Counted from the first letter of the stretch, positions 31,012 through 39,298 are shown. The stretch is 64,000 nt of DNA from JACKAQ01 sp020634975 [NCBI: Calditrichia bacterium] (GCA_020634975.1 JACKAQ010000001.1:3162001-3226000), one strand, 5' to 3'. Notes: generated by a model not told the origin, from the letters alone. Made by a program: numbers and translations.

Positions 31012-32316
31012 TTACACAATTTCTTTAAGAATTAATGGCGGTGCCGTAACCGGTTTTTCGCTAATGGATATGGCGTTTTGCAGCCGTTCCAACGCCGGTT
31101 CAACCTGTCCGGGCAGGTTGGTGTGGATGGTCAGCAGCAGATCGCCTTTGGATACGGCATCACCGATGCTGACATTCATCAAAATACCCGCAACCGGATC
31201 GATATTGTCTTCGGCGCGTAATCTGCCGGCGCCCAGGCTGACGGAGGTCATCCCGATTCCGAAGGTATCCATTTGCGAAACGTAGCCTGATGTTGTTGCG
31301 GTAAGCCTATGAATTTCAGTCGCTTGGCGATATTTTCCGGGGTTGTCCAAAAATGAAACATCGCCGCCCTGCGCTGCGGTAATTTGCCGGAATTTCGCCA
31401 TTGCGGAGCCATCCGATAGTGCGCGTTTTGCCAATTTCTCACCCGCTTCGACAGAATCTGCTGCGCCGCCGGCAACCAGCATATGCGCCGCGAGGCGAAC
31501 GGTAACCGTTCGCAAATCATCCGGACCTTCGCCGTTGAGGCATTCCAGCGATTCTTTTACTTCCAGCCAATTACCGATGGCGTTGCCGAGTGGTTGTTCC
31601 ATTCCGGTTAGGCATGCGACGGTTTTTTTGCCAAAATCTTTACCGATGCGGATGAGCGTTTGTGCCAGTTCTGTTGCCTGCTCGGGCGTTTTCATAAATG
31701 CGCCGTTGCCGTATTTCACGTCCAGCACCAGCGCATCAATGCCTTCGGCAATTTTTTTGCTCATGATGCTGGCAGCAATGAGCGGCATGCAATCGACCGT
31801 TGCAGTTACGTCGCGGAGGGCGTAAATCCGTTTGTCCGCCGGAACGATTTCCGCTGTTTGCCCGATGAGCGCAAGTTTGTGATTTTTCAATAATTTACGG
31901 TAATCATCCAATCCCAAATTTGTTTTGAATCCGGGGATCGATTCCAACTTGTCCAGCGTACCGCCGGAGTGCCCGAGTCCGCGTCCGGAAATCATGGGAA
32001 CCGGAACACCGAGGCTGGCAACCAACGGTGCCAAAATCAGCGAGACTTTATCGCCAACACCGCCGGTGCTGTGTTTGTCCACTTTGATGCCTGGAATATC
32101 CTGTAAATCGACCATCACTCCGGAGTTTATGTATGCTTTGGTGAGCGCGCCGGTTTCCTCGAAATTCATGCCGCGCAGATAAATGGCCATCAGCAACGCG
32201 GTGAGTTGGTAATCGGTAACATCGCCACGCATGTAAGCGGCAATAAATTCGGTGATCTGGTTGGGAGAAAGCGTTTTTCCGTCGCGTTTGATCGCGATAA
32301 TTTCGTAAGGTGACAT
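31012..32316 (-). CDS. Pyrimidine-nucleoside (thymidine) phosphorylase
   Basis: 434 residues, the length of Bacillus Pdp (433) and close to DeoA (440). Key segments are MRGDVTDYQLTALLMAIYLRGM, KVDKHSTGGVGDKVSLILAPLVA and the family signature MISGRGLGHSGGTLDKLESIPG. It cleaves thymidine, deoxyuridine or uridine with phosphate to the base and (deoxy)ribose-1-phosphate, a salvage step. The two subfamilies cannot be separated with certainty by eye, hence no symbol. The stop is followed by 238 bases before tig; a DUF1905/YdeI gene lies 15 bases upstream, possibly in the same operon. Confidence 0.93.
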   Translation of the reverse strand: MSPYEIIAIKRDGKTLSPNQITEFIAAYMRGDVTDYQLTALLMAIYLRGMNFEETGALTKAYINSGVMVDLQDIPGIKVDKHSTGGVGDKVSLILAPLVASLGVPVPMISGRGLGHSGGTLDKLESIPGFKTNLGLDDYRKLLKNHKLALIGQTAEIVPADKRIYALRDVTATVDCMPLIAASIMSKKIAEGIDALVLDVKYGNGAFMKTPEQATELAQTLIRIGKDFGKKTVACLTGMEQPLGNAIGNWLEVKESLECLNGEGPDDLRTVTVRLAAHMLVAGGAADSVEAGEKLAKRALSDGSAMAKFRQITAAQGGDVSFLDNPGKYRQATEIHRLTATTSGYVSQMDTFGIGMTSVSLGAGRLRAEDNIDPVAGILMNVSIGDAVSKGDLLLTIHTNLPGQVEPALERLQNAISISEKPVTAPPLILKEIV

Positions 32317-32331
32317 ATTTTTTCCGAAAGT

Positions 32332-32799
32332 TTAGCTGAGTTTTTGTTTGCTGGTGAGCATTTCTATTGCTTTGTTGATGCGCCGCTCCCGGGTTTCGGG
32401 GCGTTTGGCTTCAGTGATCCAGCGAACATATTCTTTTTGATGGGTGAAGGCGAGATCGTCGAAAAACGTCTGCACTTCGGGGTTTTCGTCGAGCTTTTTC
32501 TGGAAATCTTCCGGTACTTCCACCGTTCGCGGCTGGTCATCTTTTTGGATGGTGACGTGAACGGAATCGCCGGGCTGTTTGCCGATGGCCTTGCGCACCG
32601 CCTGAGTCATAATCAAGAAATGGCAGTGGTGATCCATTTTTGCCAGCGATCCGCGATATTCGAATCCGTCAAAAGTGGCGCGGACTTTTACCCATCCGTT
32701 GGATCCGAATTCTTTTTCAACATCATATGGGAACTCGATGAACGCTGCATTCATCTGCCCGTGTCCGATAATTGTTGCATCAAAAGTGTAGGTTTTCAT
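32332..32799 (-). CDS. DUF1905 plus YdeI/OmdA-type protein
   Basis: 155 residues. The first 95 residues (FDATIIGHGQMNAAFIEFPYD, GFEYRGSLAKMDHHCHFLIM, GDSVHVTIQKDDQPRTVEVP) are a DUF1905 small beta domain. The remainder (FFDDLAFTHQKEYVRWITEA, KRPETRERRINKAIEML) is the bacteriocin-protection YdeI/OmdA helical motif. Proteins with this pair are widespread and small and their biochemical role is not established; YdeI homologues were linked to peptide or bacteriocin resistance. Located 15 bases upstream of the nucleoside phosphorylase gene on the same strand. Confidence 0.85.
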   Translation of the reverse strand: MKTYTFDATIIGHGQMNAAFIEFPYDVEKEFGSNGWVKVRATFDGFEYRGSLAKMDHHCHFLIMTQAVRKAIGKQPGDSVHVTIQKDDQPRTVEVPEDFQKKLDENPEVQTFFDDLAFTHQKEYVRWITEAKRPETRERRINKAIEMLTSKQKLS

Positions 32800-32885
32800 A
32801 TCAGAAATCCGTTTGTTTTTGCTGATTTTACCAATTTAGCGATAAAGCCGGGCGAATGCCGCAAAAAATTCAATTGTCCGCCGGG

Positions 32886-32913
32886 AATAAAAAAGCGCTC
32901 AAAAAGAGCGCTT
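32886..32913 (-). terminator. Terminator after the endonuclease/exonuclease/phosphatase gene
   Basis: Eight-base stem AAGCGCTC/GAGCGCTT (32893-32900 with 32906-32913), 5-base loop, and on the minus strand a T-run opposite AATAAAA (32886-32892). Confidence 0.82.
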
Positions 32914-32944
32914 AAATTGTAAATCAGCGGATGGTGCCGGTCGT

Positions 32945-33943
32945 TTAAAATGCCAGCGTCACCCACACCGGAATGTGGTCAGAGGCAAAGCTGCCGCGTT
33001 CCTTATACACCAGTTTATCATTTTCAAAACGGATGCTGCTGCGTCTGCCGCGCACTGCCGACGAACGATTGAAAACACCGGATTCCTTCACATACGGCTT
33101 TAAGCTCATGGAAACGAGAATGTTGTCCAACAGGGTAATTTTCACTTTTACATCTTTCATGTAATCGTGGGTTTTGCCGCGCCATTTGTTGTTTTCCGCA
33201 CGGGAACCGGCTGCTGTCGGGTCGAATGTTTCCGTTTCGATGCTGTCCAGCAGAAAATTGTAGCCGTATGAGCCGTAATCTTTTTCCAACAGCGATTCCG
33301 ATGTGTTGAACAGAAAAGTGTCCTCTGTTTTGTCGATGCCTGCGGGTGCGTCGGGATCGCCATATTCGAGAATATTGAGCGAACGGTCGTCTGGATTATC
33401 GTTGAAATCGCCGAGAACAATCACGTTTTTGCCGGCCATTTCCTCCGATTGCAGGTGCCGCAAAATCAGCTTCGATGCGCCGTTTCGCAACGGATCGTTC
33501 TTCTCCCGTCCACCGCGCCGGGATTTGGCGTGATGCACCAGAAATACAAATTCCCGGTTGTAGCCTTCAACGGTTACTTCCAGCAAATCGCGGCTGCGCG
33601 GGAATTCAAAATCATACAGCGTATCGGGAAAAACATATCTTTGCGAAACGATGTTGAACGGCTCGCGAACCAGCAGCGCCACTTCCTGCACCTCGCTGGT
33701 GTCGTCGATCATGGCAATTTGGTAAGTGTCGCCAACAATATTTCGCAAAGCTGCTGGATTGTTGATTTCTTCGCAGGCGATCACATCTGCATCTAACTCT
33801 CGAATTACCGTTTGCAAGCTCTCTTTACGTTCCGCGGAAATGCCGTCATCGAGAAAATAAATGTTGTATGTGGCAATTTTCATGGTTTGACCGGCAGCAA
33901 ACTGGATCGCCAATATTAACAAGAAAAGTGATATGCGTTTCAT
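32945..33943 (-). CDS. Secreted endonuclease/exonuclease/phosphatase family protein
   Basis: 332 residues from ATG at 33943, chosen over a start at 33997 because it begins a clean signal peptide (MKRISLFLLILAIQFAAGQ) and has AAGG just upstream. EEP-superfamily motifs: KIATYNIYFLDDG, the metal ligand Glu in DVIACEEINNP, VFLVHHAKSRRGGREKNDP, VIVLGDFNDNPDD (Asp and Asn of the active site) and the final SDHIPVWVTLAF (catalytic Asp-His). All catalytic positions appear intact. Substrate could be nucleic acid or a phosphoester such as a phospholipid; export argues for nutrient scavenging, which is inference. A hairpin terminator lies downstream and a palindrome upstream. Confidence 0.88.
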   Translation of the reverse strand: MKRISLFLLILAIQFAAGQTMKIATYNIYFLDDGISAERKESLQTVIRELDADVIACEEINNPAALRNIVGDTYQIAMIDDTSEVQEVALLVREPFNIVSQRYVFPDTLYDFEFPRSRDLLEVTVEGYNREFVFLVHHAKSRRGGREKNDPLRNGASKLILRHLQSEEMAGKNVIVLGDFNDNPDDRSLNILEYGDPDAPAGIDKTEDTFLFNTSESLLEKDYGSYGYNFLLDSIETETFDPTAAGSRAENNKWRGKTHDYMKDVKVKITLLDNILVSMSLKPYVKESGVFNRSSAVRGRRSSIRFENDKLVYKERGSFASDHIPVWVTLAF

Positions 33944-34070
33944 TTTCAGCCTTTGTTTTGTTCGCAAAAATATCCGAATTTTTCCTGAGGAAACCAAGCT
34001 TCAAAACACTTTCACAACATTGCGGTAAATGAAATCCGGGATTCTTTATTTTCATTAGAAACAACGGGTT

Positions 34071-34087
34071 GATAACAAGTTGTTATC
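34071..34087. promoter_or_regulatory. Palindromic operator candidate between divergent genes
   Basis: GATAACAA-G-TTGTTATC: perfect 8-base arms around one base. It sits in the 246-base gap between the divergent nuclease-family and DUF4105 genes, so a regulator bound here could control either. No T-run follows, which argues against a terminator. Confidence 0.4.
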
Positions 34088-34189
34088 GATTTTTGAGAAA
34101 AAAAACAGTGAGAAAAAATAAGCTTGCCAGTTCCATTTTTCCGCGATATTTTCAACCAAAAAATTACAATTAACCGACGAACGAGCCGC

Positions 34190-35392
34190 ATGCACCGAAC
34201 CGCACCACTATTTATCCTCCCGAGAAAACGCTTTGGTTTTTTACTTTTTGTCTTTTTTCTGCTTCCTTTTGGCGTTGCCGCACAGCCGCACGCGTTAACG
34301 GATAGCGCGACGATTTCGCTGATCACGGTTTCGCCGGGAAACGAACTGTACACCACATTTGGGCACAGCGCTTTTCGGGTGGTCGATAAATCCCAAAATC
34401 TCGACCGGATTTATAATTACGGCACCTTTGATTTCGACGAACCTGGATTTTACCTCAATTTTTGCCGGGGGAAACTGGATTATTTGTTATCCGCGTATCG
34501 TTACAAATGGGCGGAAGAAACCTACATCGATGAGCAACGCTCGATTTTTCAACAAAAGCTGAACGTAACACCGGAGATGCGGGATTATCTGTTTCAGTTT
34601 TTGGAATGGAATCATTTGCCGGAAAATCGACGCTATCGATACGATTTCTTTTTTGATAACTGTGCAACGCGGATTCGCGATGTTTTTGAACGAACGCTCG
34701 GCGATGATGTGCGGCTTTATGAAAATCCCGACCGCCACATGACGTTTCGGGAATATATCGATTTGTATTTGACGGGTTTACCGTTTAGCGATTACGGTAT
34801 CGATCTGGCGTTGGGTGCGAAAACGGACAATCCGGCATCGGCTTATGAAGCAATGTTTTTACCGGATTATTTGTTCGAAGCTGTTGAAAACGGAGAAATA
34901 CGGATTAACGGTGAGTGGCAGCCGCTGGTGGCGCAGTTCGATACGATATATTGGACAGATTTTTCCGAGCATCCAAAAACCGCGTTGCCATGGATGGCTA
35001 TTATTATGTGGCTTATTTTTGCGCTCAGCGGATGGATGACAGTTCGAGCATATCGCGAAAAACAATCACCAAAAATTAGCTGGATCGATTATGGCTTGTT
35101 TGGTTTGAACGGATTGATGGGTGTGGTCATGCTGTTGCTATGGTTTGCCACCGATCATACCACAACAGTAAATAACTGGAATTTGGTTTGGGCATGGCCG
35201 ACAAATCTGATTGTTTTCGGATTGTTTTTTGTGCCAAAAATGCGGGAACAGTTACTGGTCTATTTTATGGTTTTCGCCGGTGTTCTGGTTTTGGCGCTGG
35301 CGGGTTGGGCTTTTTTGCCGCAGGATTTGCACGAGGCAAATATCCCGTTTATTTTGGCGTTGGTGTTGCGTTGTTGGTGGTTGAGCAAATGA
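34190..35392 (+). CDS. DUF4105 (Lnb N-terminal periplasmic domain) membrane protein
   Basis: 400 residues from ATG 34190, preferred to an upstream TTG (34124) because a signal sequence then begins at once (PRKRFGFLLFVFFLLPFGVAAQ). The periplasmic part has the DUF4105 hallmarks: TVSPGNELYTTFGHSAFRVVD, YNYGTFDFDEPGFYLNFCRG and YDFFFDNCATRIRDVFE, with conserved His and Cys reminiscent of NlpC/P60-like peptidases. About four TM helices follow near the C-terminus (WMAIIMWLIFALSGWM, LFGLNGLMGVVMLLLWFA, LIVFGLFFV, VFAGVLVLALAGWAFL). The name relates to a lipoprotein N-acyltransferase N-terminal region; the enzymatic role here is unproven. Followed closely by tRNA-Leu. Confidence 0.85.
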   Translation: MHRTAPLFILPRKRFGFLLFVFFLLPFGVAAQPHALTDSATISLITVSPGNELYTTFGHSAFRVVDKSQNLDRIYNYGTFDFDEPGFYLNFCRGKLDYLLSAYRYKWAEETYIDEQRSIFQQKLNVTPEMRDYLFQFLEWNHLPENRRYRYDFFFDNCATRIRDVFERTLGDDVRLYENPDRHMTFREYIDLYLTGLPFSDYGIDLALGAKTDNPASAYEAMFLPDYLFEAVENGEIRINGEWQPLVAQFDTIYWTDFSEHPKTALPWMAIIMWLIFALSGWMTVRAYREKQSPKISWIDYGLFGLNGLMGVVMLLLWFATDHTTTVNNWNLVWAWPTNLIVFGLFFVPKMREQLLVYFMVFAGVLVLALAGWAFLPQDLHEANIPFILALVLRCWWLSK

Positions 35393-35501
35393 TCAATCTG
35401 ACCAAATCGCAAGAAATGGTTGGATTGGGACAGCCGCTTTTCAATTTTTTGGTTGTAAAGCCATTTTCCTGACGCTAAATTTGCCTCGCCAAAAAACAGA
35501 T

Positions 35502-35583
35502 GCCCGGGTGGTGGAATTGGCAGACACGCATGACTTAGGATCATGTGCCGAAAGGCGTGGAGGTTCGAGTCCTCTCCCGGGTA
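35502..35583 (+). tRNA. tRNA-Leu (anticodon UAG)
   Basis: 82 bases fold as a class II tRNA. Acceptor GCCCGGG pairs with CCCGGGT, the anticodon stem CATGA/TCATG encloses CTTAGGA giving anticodon TAG, a short variable arm follows, and the T-arm carries GGTTCGAGTCC. The discriminator base is A (35583). CCA is not encoded (next bases CGA). A and B box sequences TGGTGGAATTGGCAGAC and GGTTCGAGTCC are typical of tRNA-Leu. Confidence 0.97.
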
Positions 35584-35590
35584 CGAAACT

Positions 35591-35640
35591 AAAGACTGGT
35601 TAATCCCTGTTAAAATAACAGCTTAACTGGTCTTTTTTTA
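35591..35640 (+). terminator. Terminator after tRNA-Leu
   Basis: An outer stem AAAGACTGGTTAA with TTAACTGGTCTTT (imperfect in the middle) and an inner CTGTTA/TAACAG stem are followed by T7. It starts 8 bases after the tRNA. Confidence 0.8.
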
Positions 35641-35707
35641 TAAGCATGTGTGGGTAATAACTTAATTCGTTCAGTAGAGGTGGGTTTTGATAATTGTCAC
35701 GTTACTT

Positions 35708-36655
35708 TTAGTAAACAGTCTCCTCTGCTATTTCGGATCGACTTTTAGCCCATTTAATCAAACTGTTCCGATCCCAGATTAGCATATAATCTTTAGGGAT
35801 ATACTTCCCCTCATCGTACAGTTGTTTACGTGTTTTTGAAGTTGCTGTAGCAAAGTCAATCGCTTTAGCTGAAATTCCTATTTTAAAAAGTTGGGCGCCA
35901 TTTTCAACTGGAAACTGTTGTAAGTAGGTCAATCTTGGGCTCACTTCCGCCAGCTGTGGATCAAAAAACCATGAGACACCATATATACCCCTTATTAATT
36001 TGTCTGACTCTAGCAGCTCTGCAACGTTCAGATAAAAATGTTCCCACCCTTCAGGACAAAACTCAGCCATTAAATTCGGATCATGTGAGTGTGTATGCAT
36101 CTCATAAATTCGGTTAAAACCGCCTAATTTTATTGATGCAAATGAGATTCCTTTCATAAATTGTTTGAAACCATCCTGAACGATAAATCGCTTTGGTACG
36201 CTGTAAAGATTTATTTTTTGAGCGCCTGCCGGAATAATGTTTCTTTTACATATGCCCAAATCCTTTAGAAATTCATCCGTGAAAGAGCAATAGTAACTTA
36301 GTTTATCTGATTTGGTGATAATGCTATTGATTATGCGTTGGTAATCTTTTGAATATAAATGTTTAATATTCTTTGGCAGTGGCTGGCTGTCGATTAATAA
36401 TGAATTTTTTGAAATTAGTTCAACTAAAACAAACTGATTATACAACTCCAAAATGCTTTCAGTGCCCGATTGAACAATTTTTTCGGCAAAAGTTTTGGCT
36501 TCAGGCGGTACATGATTGTAGCTATGGTTATTTGAATTGTAATTCAAACAGTAAAAATAATCTGTTATTGGATAAATGTCCAAAATAGCGCGGTTTATAA
36601 ACTTTATATCGTCGATAAGTTTTTTTTTGAGAAACTCCAGGTTTGACATCATCAT
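35708..36655 (-). CDS. Hypothetical protein of unknown function, AT-rich gene
   Basis: 315 residues; three consecutive ATG codons (36655, 36652, 36649) make the exact start uncertain. No signal peptide or TM helix. The C-terminal half has well-formed conserved-looking segments: IYEMHTHSHDPNLMAEFCPEGWEHFYLNVAELL, IRGIYGVSWFFDPQLAEVSPRLTYLQQF, TRKQLYDEGKYIPKDYMLIW and a final LIKWA. I recognise the general pattern from hypothetical proteins of proteobacteria but no function. Base composition is clearly more AT-rich than the neighbours, codon use leans to AAA, ATT and TTA, and it lies beside a tRNA, so acquisition by transfer is plausible. No integrase is present. A strong hairpin lies just upstream. 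Confidence 0.75.
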   Translation of the reverse strand: MMMSNLEFLKKKLIDDIKFINRAILDIYPITDYFYCLNYNSNNHSYNHVPPEAKTFAEKIVQSGTESILELYNQFVLVELISKNSLLIDSQPLPKNIKHLYSKDYQRIINSIITKSDKLSYYCSFTDEFLKDLGICKRNIIPAGAQKINLYSVPKRFIVQDGFKQFMKGISFASIKLGGFNRIYEMHTHSHDPNLMAEFCPEGWEHFYLNVAELLESDKLIRGIYGVSWFFDPQLAEVSPRLTYLQQFPVENGAQLFKIGISAKAIDFATATSKTRKQLYDEGKYIPKDYMLIWDRNSLIKWAKSRSEIAEETVY

Positions 36656-36700
36656 ATATCTTTTATTTGCCTACGTATGCTAATTGCAGTTATTGTTGGT

Positions 36701-36730
36701 TTAACAATTATTGGGCTCAATAATTGTTAA
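36701..36730. promoter_or_regulatory. Perfect 13-base inverted repeat upstream of the AT-rich gene
   Basis: TTAACAATTATTG (36701-36713) and CAATAATTGTTAA (36718-36730) are perfect complements around GGCT. It begins 46 bases before the start codon of the minus-strand hypothetical gene, so it may be an operator or leader hairpin. The remaining 36731-36946 is AT-rich with nothing recognisable. Confidence 0.5.
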
Positions 36731-36946
36731 GCTTTTCAAGCTAACTGAAAATACCAATAAATCGGTTCAGCTTTGGTAGTATAAATGCTATTAAAATGTC
36801 ATTTTTTTAAGATGATGAATCGGCGAGGAATAGACTTCAGTTTGGTCAACGGATATCAATTATCATGTGGTGAAAAGGCAAAAATATGCGATAGTTCGTG
36901 TTCAACTATAGGGTGGGATTGAAACTACAGATGGCGCAAAGCCAGT

Positions 36947-37390
36947 TTATTTTTTCATGAATTTTTCGATTTCTGTTGTTTCAACTTCGGTGATATCGCC
37001 GAGTTGTGCCAATTTGGATTTTGTTTTAAAAATCGCGTCCTCCAAATCTTTTAATGCATCTGCATTTAAAGCCTTCGATTCTTCCGCATCCATATGAAAA
37101 TTGATCATCGCGTTCAGAAAATTGTTGAGAATGTGTTGTGATGAGCGAATTGAAGCTACAAAAATTTCCTTTTTTTCACGTTCTTTTTCTGAGACCCGGT
37201 CCATGTTCCGTTTGATCAAAAAATAAAGCATCGCGGATGTGATTATAACATAAAACCAGCCTTTGAAGGTTTGAGCAATGGTCACATATTTCAGCGAATA
37301 GAACATTAATTCAACCGCAGTATCCGAGAGCAAAATCCACAAAATCCCAAAAATGAAATAGATTAATGTGATTCTGAATTGAGGTGCCAT
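36947..37390 (-). CDS. Two-TM sensor-kinase-like N-terminal fragment with short helical domain
   Basis: 147 residues. Residues 5-60 match the two-helix membrane module seen at the start of many PAS/histidine kinases and GGDEF proteins (RITLIYFIFGILWILLSDTAVEL, then FKGWFYVIITSAMLYFLIKR). A helical region follows with SSQHILNNFLNAM, which looks like a phospho-acceptor helix (compare HHRVKNN/HHILNNFLN types in kinases), but there is no ATPase domain: the protein stops 45 residues later. It may be a small phosphotransfer or regulatory stub, or a degraded kinase. On the same strand as the response regulator and RsbRD-like genes, 376 bases further along. Confidence 0.65.
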   Translation of the reverse strand: MAPQFRITLIYFIFGILWILLSDTAVELMFYSLKYVTIAQTFKGWFYVIITSAMLYFLIKRNMDRVSEKEREKKEIFVASIRSSQHILNNFLNAMINFHMDAEESKALNADALKDLEDAIFKTKSKLAQLGDITEVETTEIEKFMKK

Positions 37391-37766
37391 AAAAAATATC
37401 TCCGGAAGTTTAACCAGCTTTGTTCATAGATTAATCGGCATGATCATTTTATACTATATGCAGAATTCTTTTCAACGAGGTATGGATTCAACTTCTGAAA
37501 GATCATTCGAAAATGAAGAACGAAATCGGATTTCTGATGAACTTGAGTGATGATTGTTGAAAGCATTGAGGGTGGATAACAGCCGTAATCAACCCAACCC
37601 GATTAAAATTTTGCTGCAATTTGCCCTTTTCTAAAGGTTAAAATAATCAAATATTGAGCTTTTGGCAATACAGATTTCGTTCGAAATTGCGTTTTCAGCA
37701 ATTTTGCCAATCAACCATACACAATTCGGAGGTCGTTTTTTGGTATTTTTTTAGCGGATTATGCAG
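37391..37766. other. 376-base intergenic region without recognised gene
   Basis: AT-rich sequence between the two-TM stub and the response regulator. Both strands were read; there is no open frame of useful length, no tRNA-like fold and no clear hairpin with T-run. It may hold the promoter of the stub gene. Confidence 0.5.
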
Positions 37767-38144
37767 CTAATGAACACCAATATCCGCTTTTGCAGATGAC
37801 AACACCCGTTTGATTGCGTTTTTCAGCATGCTTAAATCAGCCGATTTAACAATGTATTCTTCTGCTGCCCAGCTCATAAAATTATCTTTGTAATGCGAAT
37901 AAGCACTGTTGATTATCACCGGCAAACAGGCGTTGATGCCGAGCATTTTTCGCAATGCTTCCAGCCCGTGCATGTTTGGCAGCATTAAATCCAGAATAAT
38001 CACATCCGGTTTTTGGCTGGTTACTTTTTCCACGGCTTCCAGCCCGTCGCGGGCTAAAATTACTTCGTAACCCATGTCCGATATTTCCATTTCGTAAAGC
38101 ACTCTTTGGGCAGCGTCGTCTTCGACGATCAACACTTTTTTCAT
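37767..38144 (-). CDS. Single-domain response regulator (CheY-like)
   Basis: 125 residues from ATG 38144 (MKKVLIVEDDAAQ); an upstream in-frame ATG at 38183 adds 13 residues without domain character, and GGGGTG precedes 38144. Receiver motifs are present: acidic pair EDD, phospho-acceptor Asp in VIILDLMLPNMHG, the Thr/Ser position in VIINSAYSHYK and Lys in IVKSADLSML. There is no output domain, so it acts through protein contact. The sensor partner is unknown; the neighbouring two-TM stub or the RsbRD-like protein are candidates. Confidence 0.88.
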   Translation of the reverse strand: MKKVLIVEDDAAQRVLYEMEISDMGYEVILARDGLEAVEKVTSQKPDVIILDLMLPNMHGLEALRKMLGINACLPVIINSAYSHYKDNFMSWAAEEYIVKSADLSMLKNAIKRVLSSAKADIGVH

Positions 38145-38208
38145 AATACACCCCGTTTTTTGTTCTGGGAAAAGTTTACCCAAAGATCATTCCTGATCCC
38201 GTTATTTG

Positions 38209-38676
38209 TTAATGCCAATCATCCACACAGCCTTCAAAAAGGGCTTTGTAATCGACGAATGGCGTGTTTTTGTTGCTGACCAGCGAAACATAAGTTCTGG
38301 CCAGTGTATCTTTGCCGACACCGAGAATCGTGCTGATCAAACCCAACGCTTCTGCATATTCCACAGGTTGTAAATGTTTCAAAATGTTGTTCCAGATGGC
38401 AATTTCCAAAACGTTGAAAGCTGTTTGAACTTCGTAAAGGTCGTAACCACGCGAGTAACGCTCTTTGGCGATAGTTTCCACAAAAGATACCAACGATACC
38501 AAATTCTTTTCGATCACGCTTTGGAGGGTCAAGTCGTAAAGCTTTTTTAATCGTTGTTGGGTTTTTTCCAGGCCTTCGGCTTCGTAATGTTTCAGATGGG
38601 TGCGGTTGATGGCATGCATCGCCTCTGCAATAATTGAATTGTGATGTTCTTGCAACAGAAGGGTTAGGTTTTCCAT
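38209..38676 (-). CDS. Stand-alone RsbRD N-terminal sensor-domain protein
   Basis: 155 residues, all helical. LLQEHHNSIIAEAMHAINRTHLKHYE, RLKKLYDLTLQSVIEKNLVSLVSFVETIAKERYSRGYDLYEVQTAFNVLEIAIW resembles the RsbRD N-terminal domain (globin-like non-haem sensor of stressosome RsbR paralogues), where an STAS domain normally follows. Here no STAS is attached. It ends with a few polar residues (VDDWH). It is 64 bases upstream of the response regulator, probably co-transcribed. Role as a signalling input module is inference from the family. Confidence 0.72.
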   Translation of the reverse strand: MENLTLLLQEHHNSIIAEAMHAINRTHLKHYEAEGLEKTQQRLKKLYDLTLQSVIEKNLVSLVSFVETIAKERYSRGYDLYEVQTAFNVLEIAIWNNILKHLQPVEYAEALGLISTILGVGKDTLARTYVSLVSNKNTPFVDYKALFEGCVDDWH

Positions 38677-38820
38677 CGTTTTAAGTGCTCCGGTTTTTCT
38701 ATATTTAACGATAGTGTCATTTGGTTCGTTTCACTTTATGTGAAAAAGCGTTTGTTTCAATACCGCAAATTAATTGGCGGAAAATGGTTACCGCGAAACA
38801 TGATAACCGGTATCCGCCGG

Positions 38821-39219
38821 CTAAAAAGGTCCGCCGCCTGTGCGATCCCGGTCATCGAAATCGCATTCCTCAAATGCGCGGTGCCCTTTGTACTGCGCCT
38901 CTAAAGTTTCCCTGAAATGTTCCTCCAGCGCGATACAAATTTCCGGTCGCCGGAGCCATTCGCCTTCAATGTTGGTGCAGTAATTTGTGTCGAGTTGAAT
39001 TTTTTTCCCGGAGTAAATGCCGTATAGCTGGACATCTTCCGGAGCGATGCCGTTTTCATCCAGATATTCGATCAGTCCACAAACTGTATCGCACTGATAA
39101 TAATTGTAAACGGGCGCATCGCCTTGTCCGTAAAGCACGTCAATGCATGCTTCGTACATGAATGGCAGGCTTTTGTCATACTTCGATTTTGGTCCGATAA
39201 ACTTTCTGATGATACTCAT
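38821..39219 (-). CDS. Hypothetical protein, 132 residues
   Basis: Start ATG 39219 is chosen because GGAGG sits 8 bases upstream; the open frame extends to 39342 but that part covers a palindromic repeat. The protein has no signal or TM helix. It is rich in Cys, Tyr and Asp/Glu: EACIDVLYGQG, YYQCDTVCGLIEYLDENGIAPEDVQLYGIYSGKKIQLDTNYC, WLRRPEICIALEEHF and the C-terminal FEECDFDDRDRTGGGPF. Five cysteines in a cytoplasmic protein could suggest metal binding, though no classic motif is seen. Lies downstream of malic enzyme on the same strand. Function unknown. Confidence 0.7.
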   Translation of the reverse strand: MSIIRKFIGPKSKYDKSLPFMYEACIDVLYGQGDAPVYNYYQCDTVCGLIEYLDENGIAPEDVQLYGIYSGKKIQLDTNYCTNIEGEWLRRPEICIALEEHFRETLEAQYKGHRAFEECDFDDRDRTGGGPF

Positions 39220-39298
39220 TTCAAACCTCCGGTCAGTTAATTTTGCAGATATGTGTAATGCTTTTTTATCTACGCCACAAAAAACCGGATGAAAATCA

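Noticed and set aside
35584-36946. Integrated island with att sites at tRNA-Leu
   Set aside because: The 3' end of the tRNA (GTTCGAGTCCTCTCCCGGG) was not found again downstream, and no integrase or recombinase is present, so only possible transfer of a single gene is suggested.
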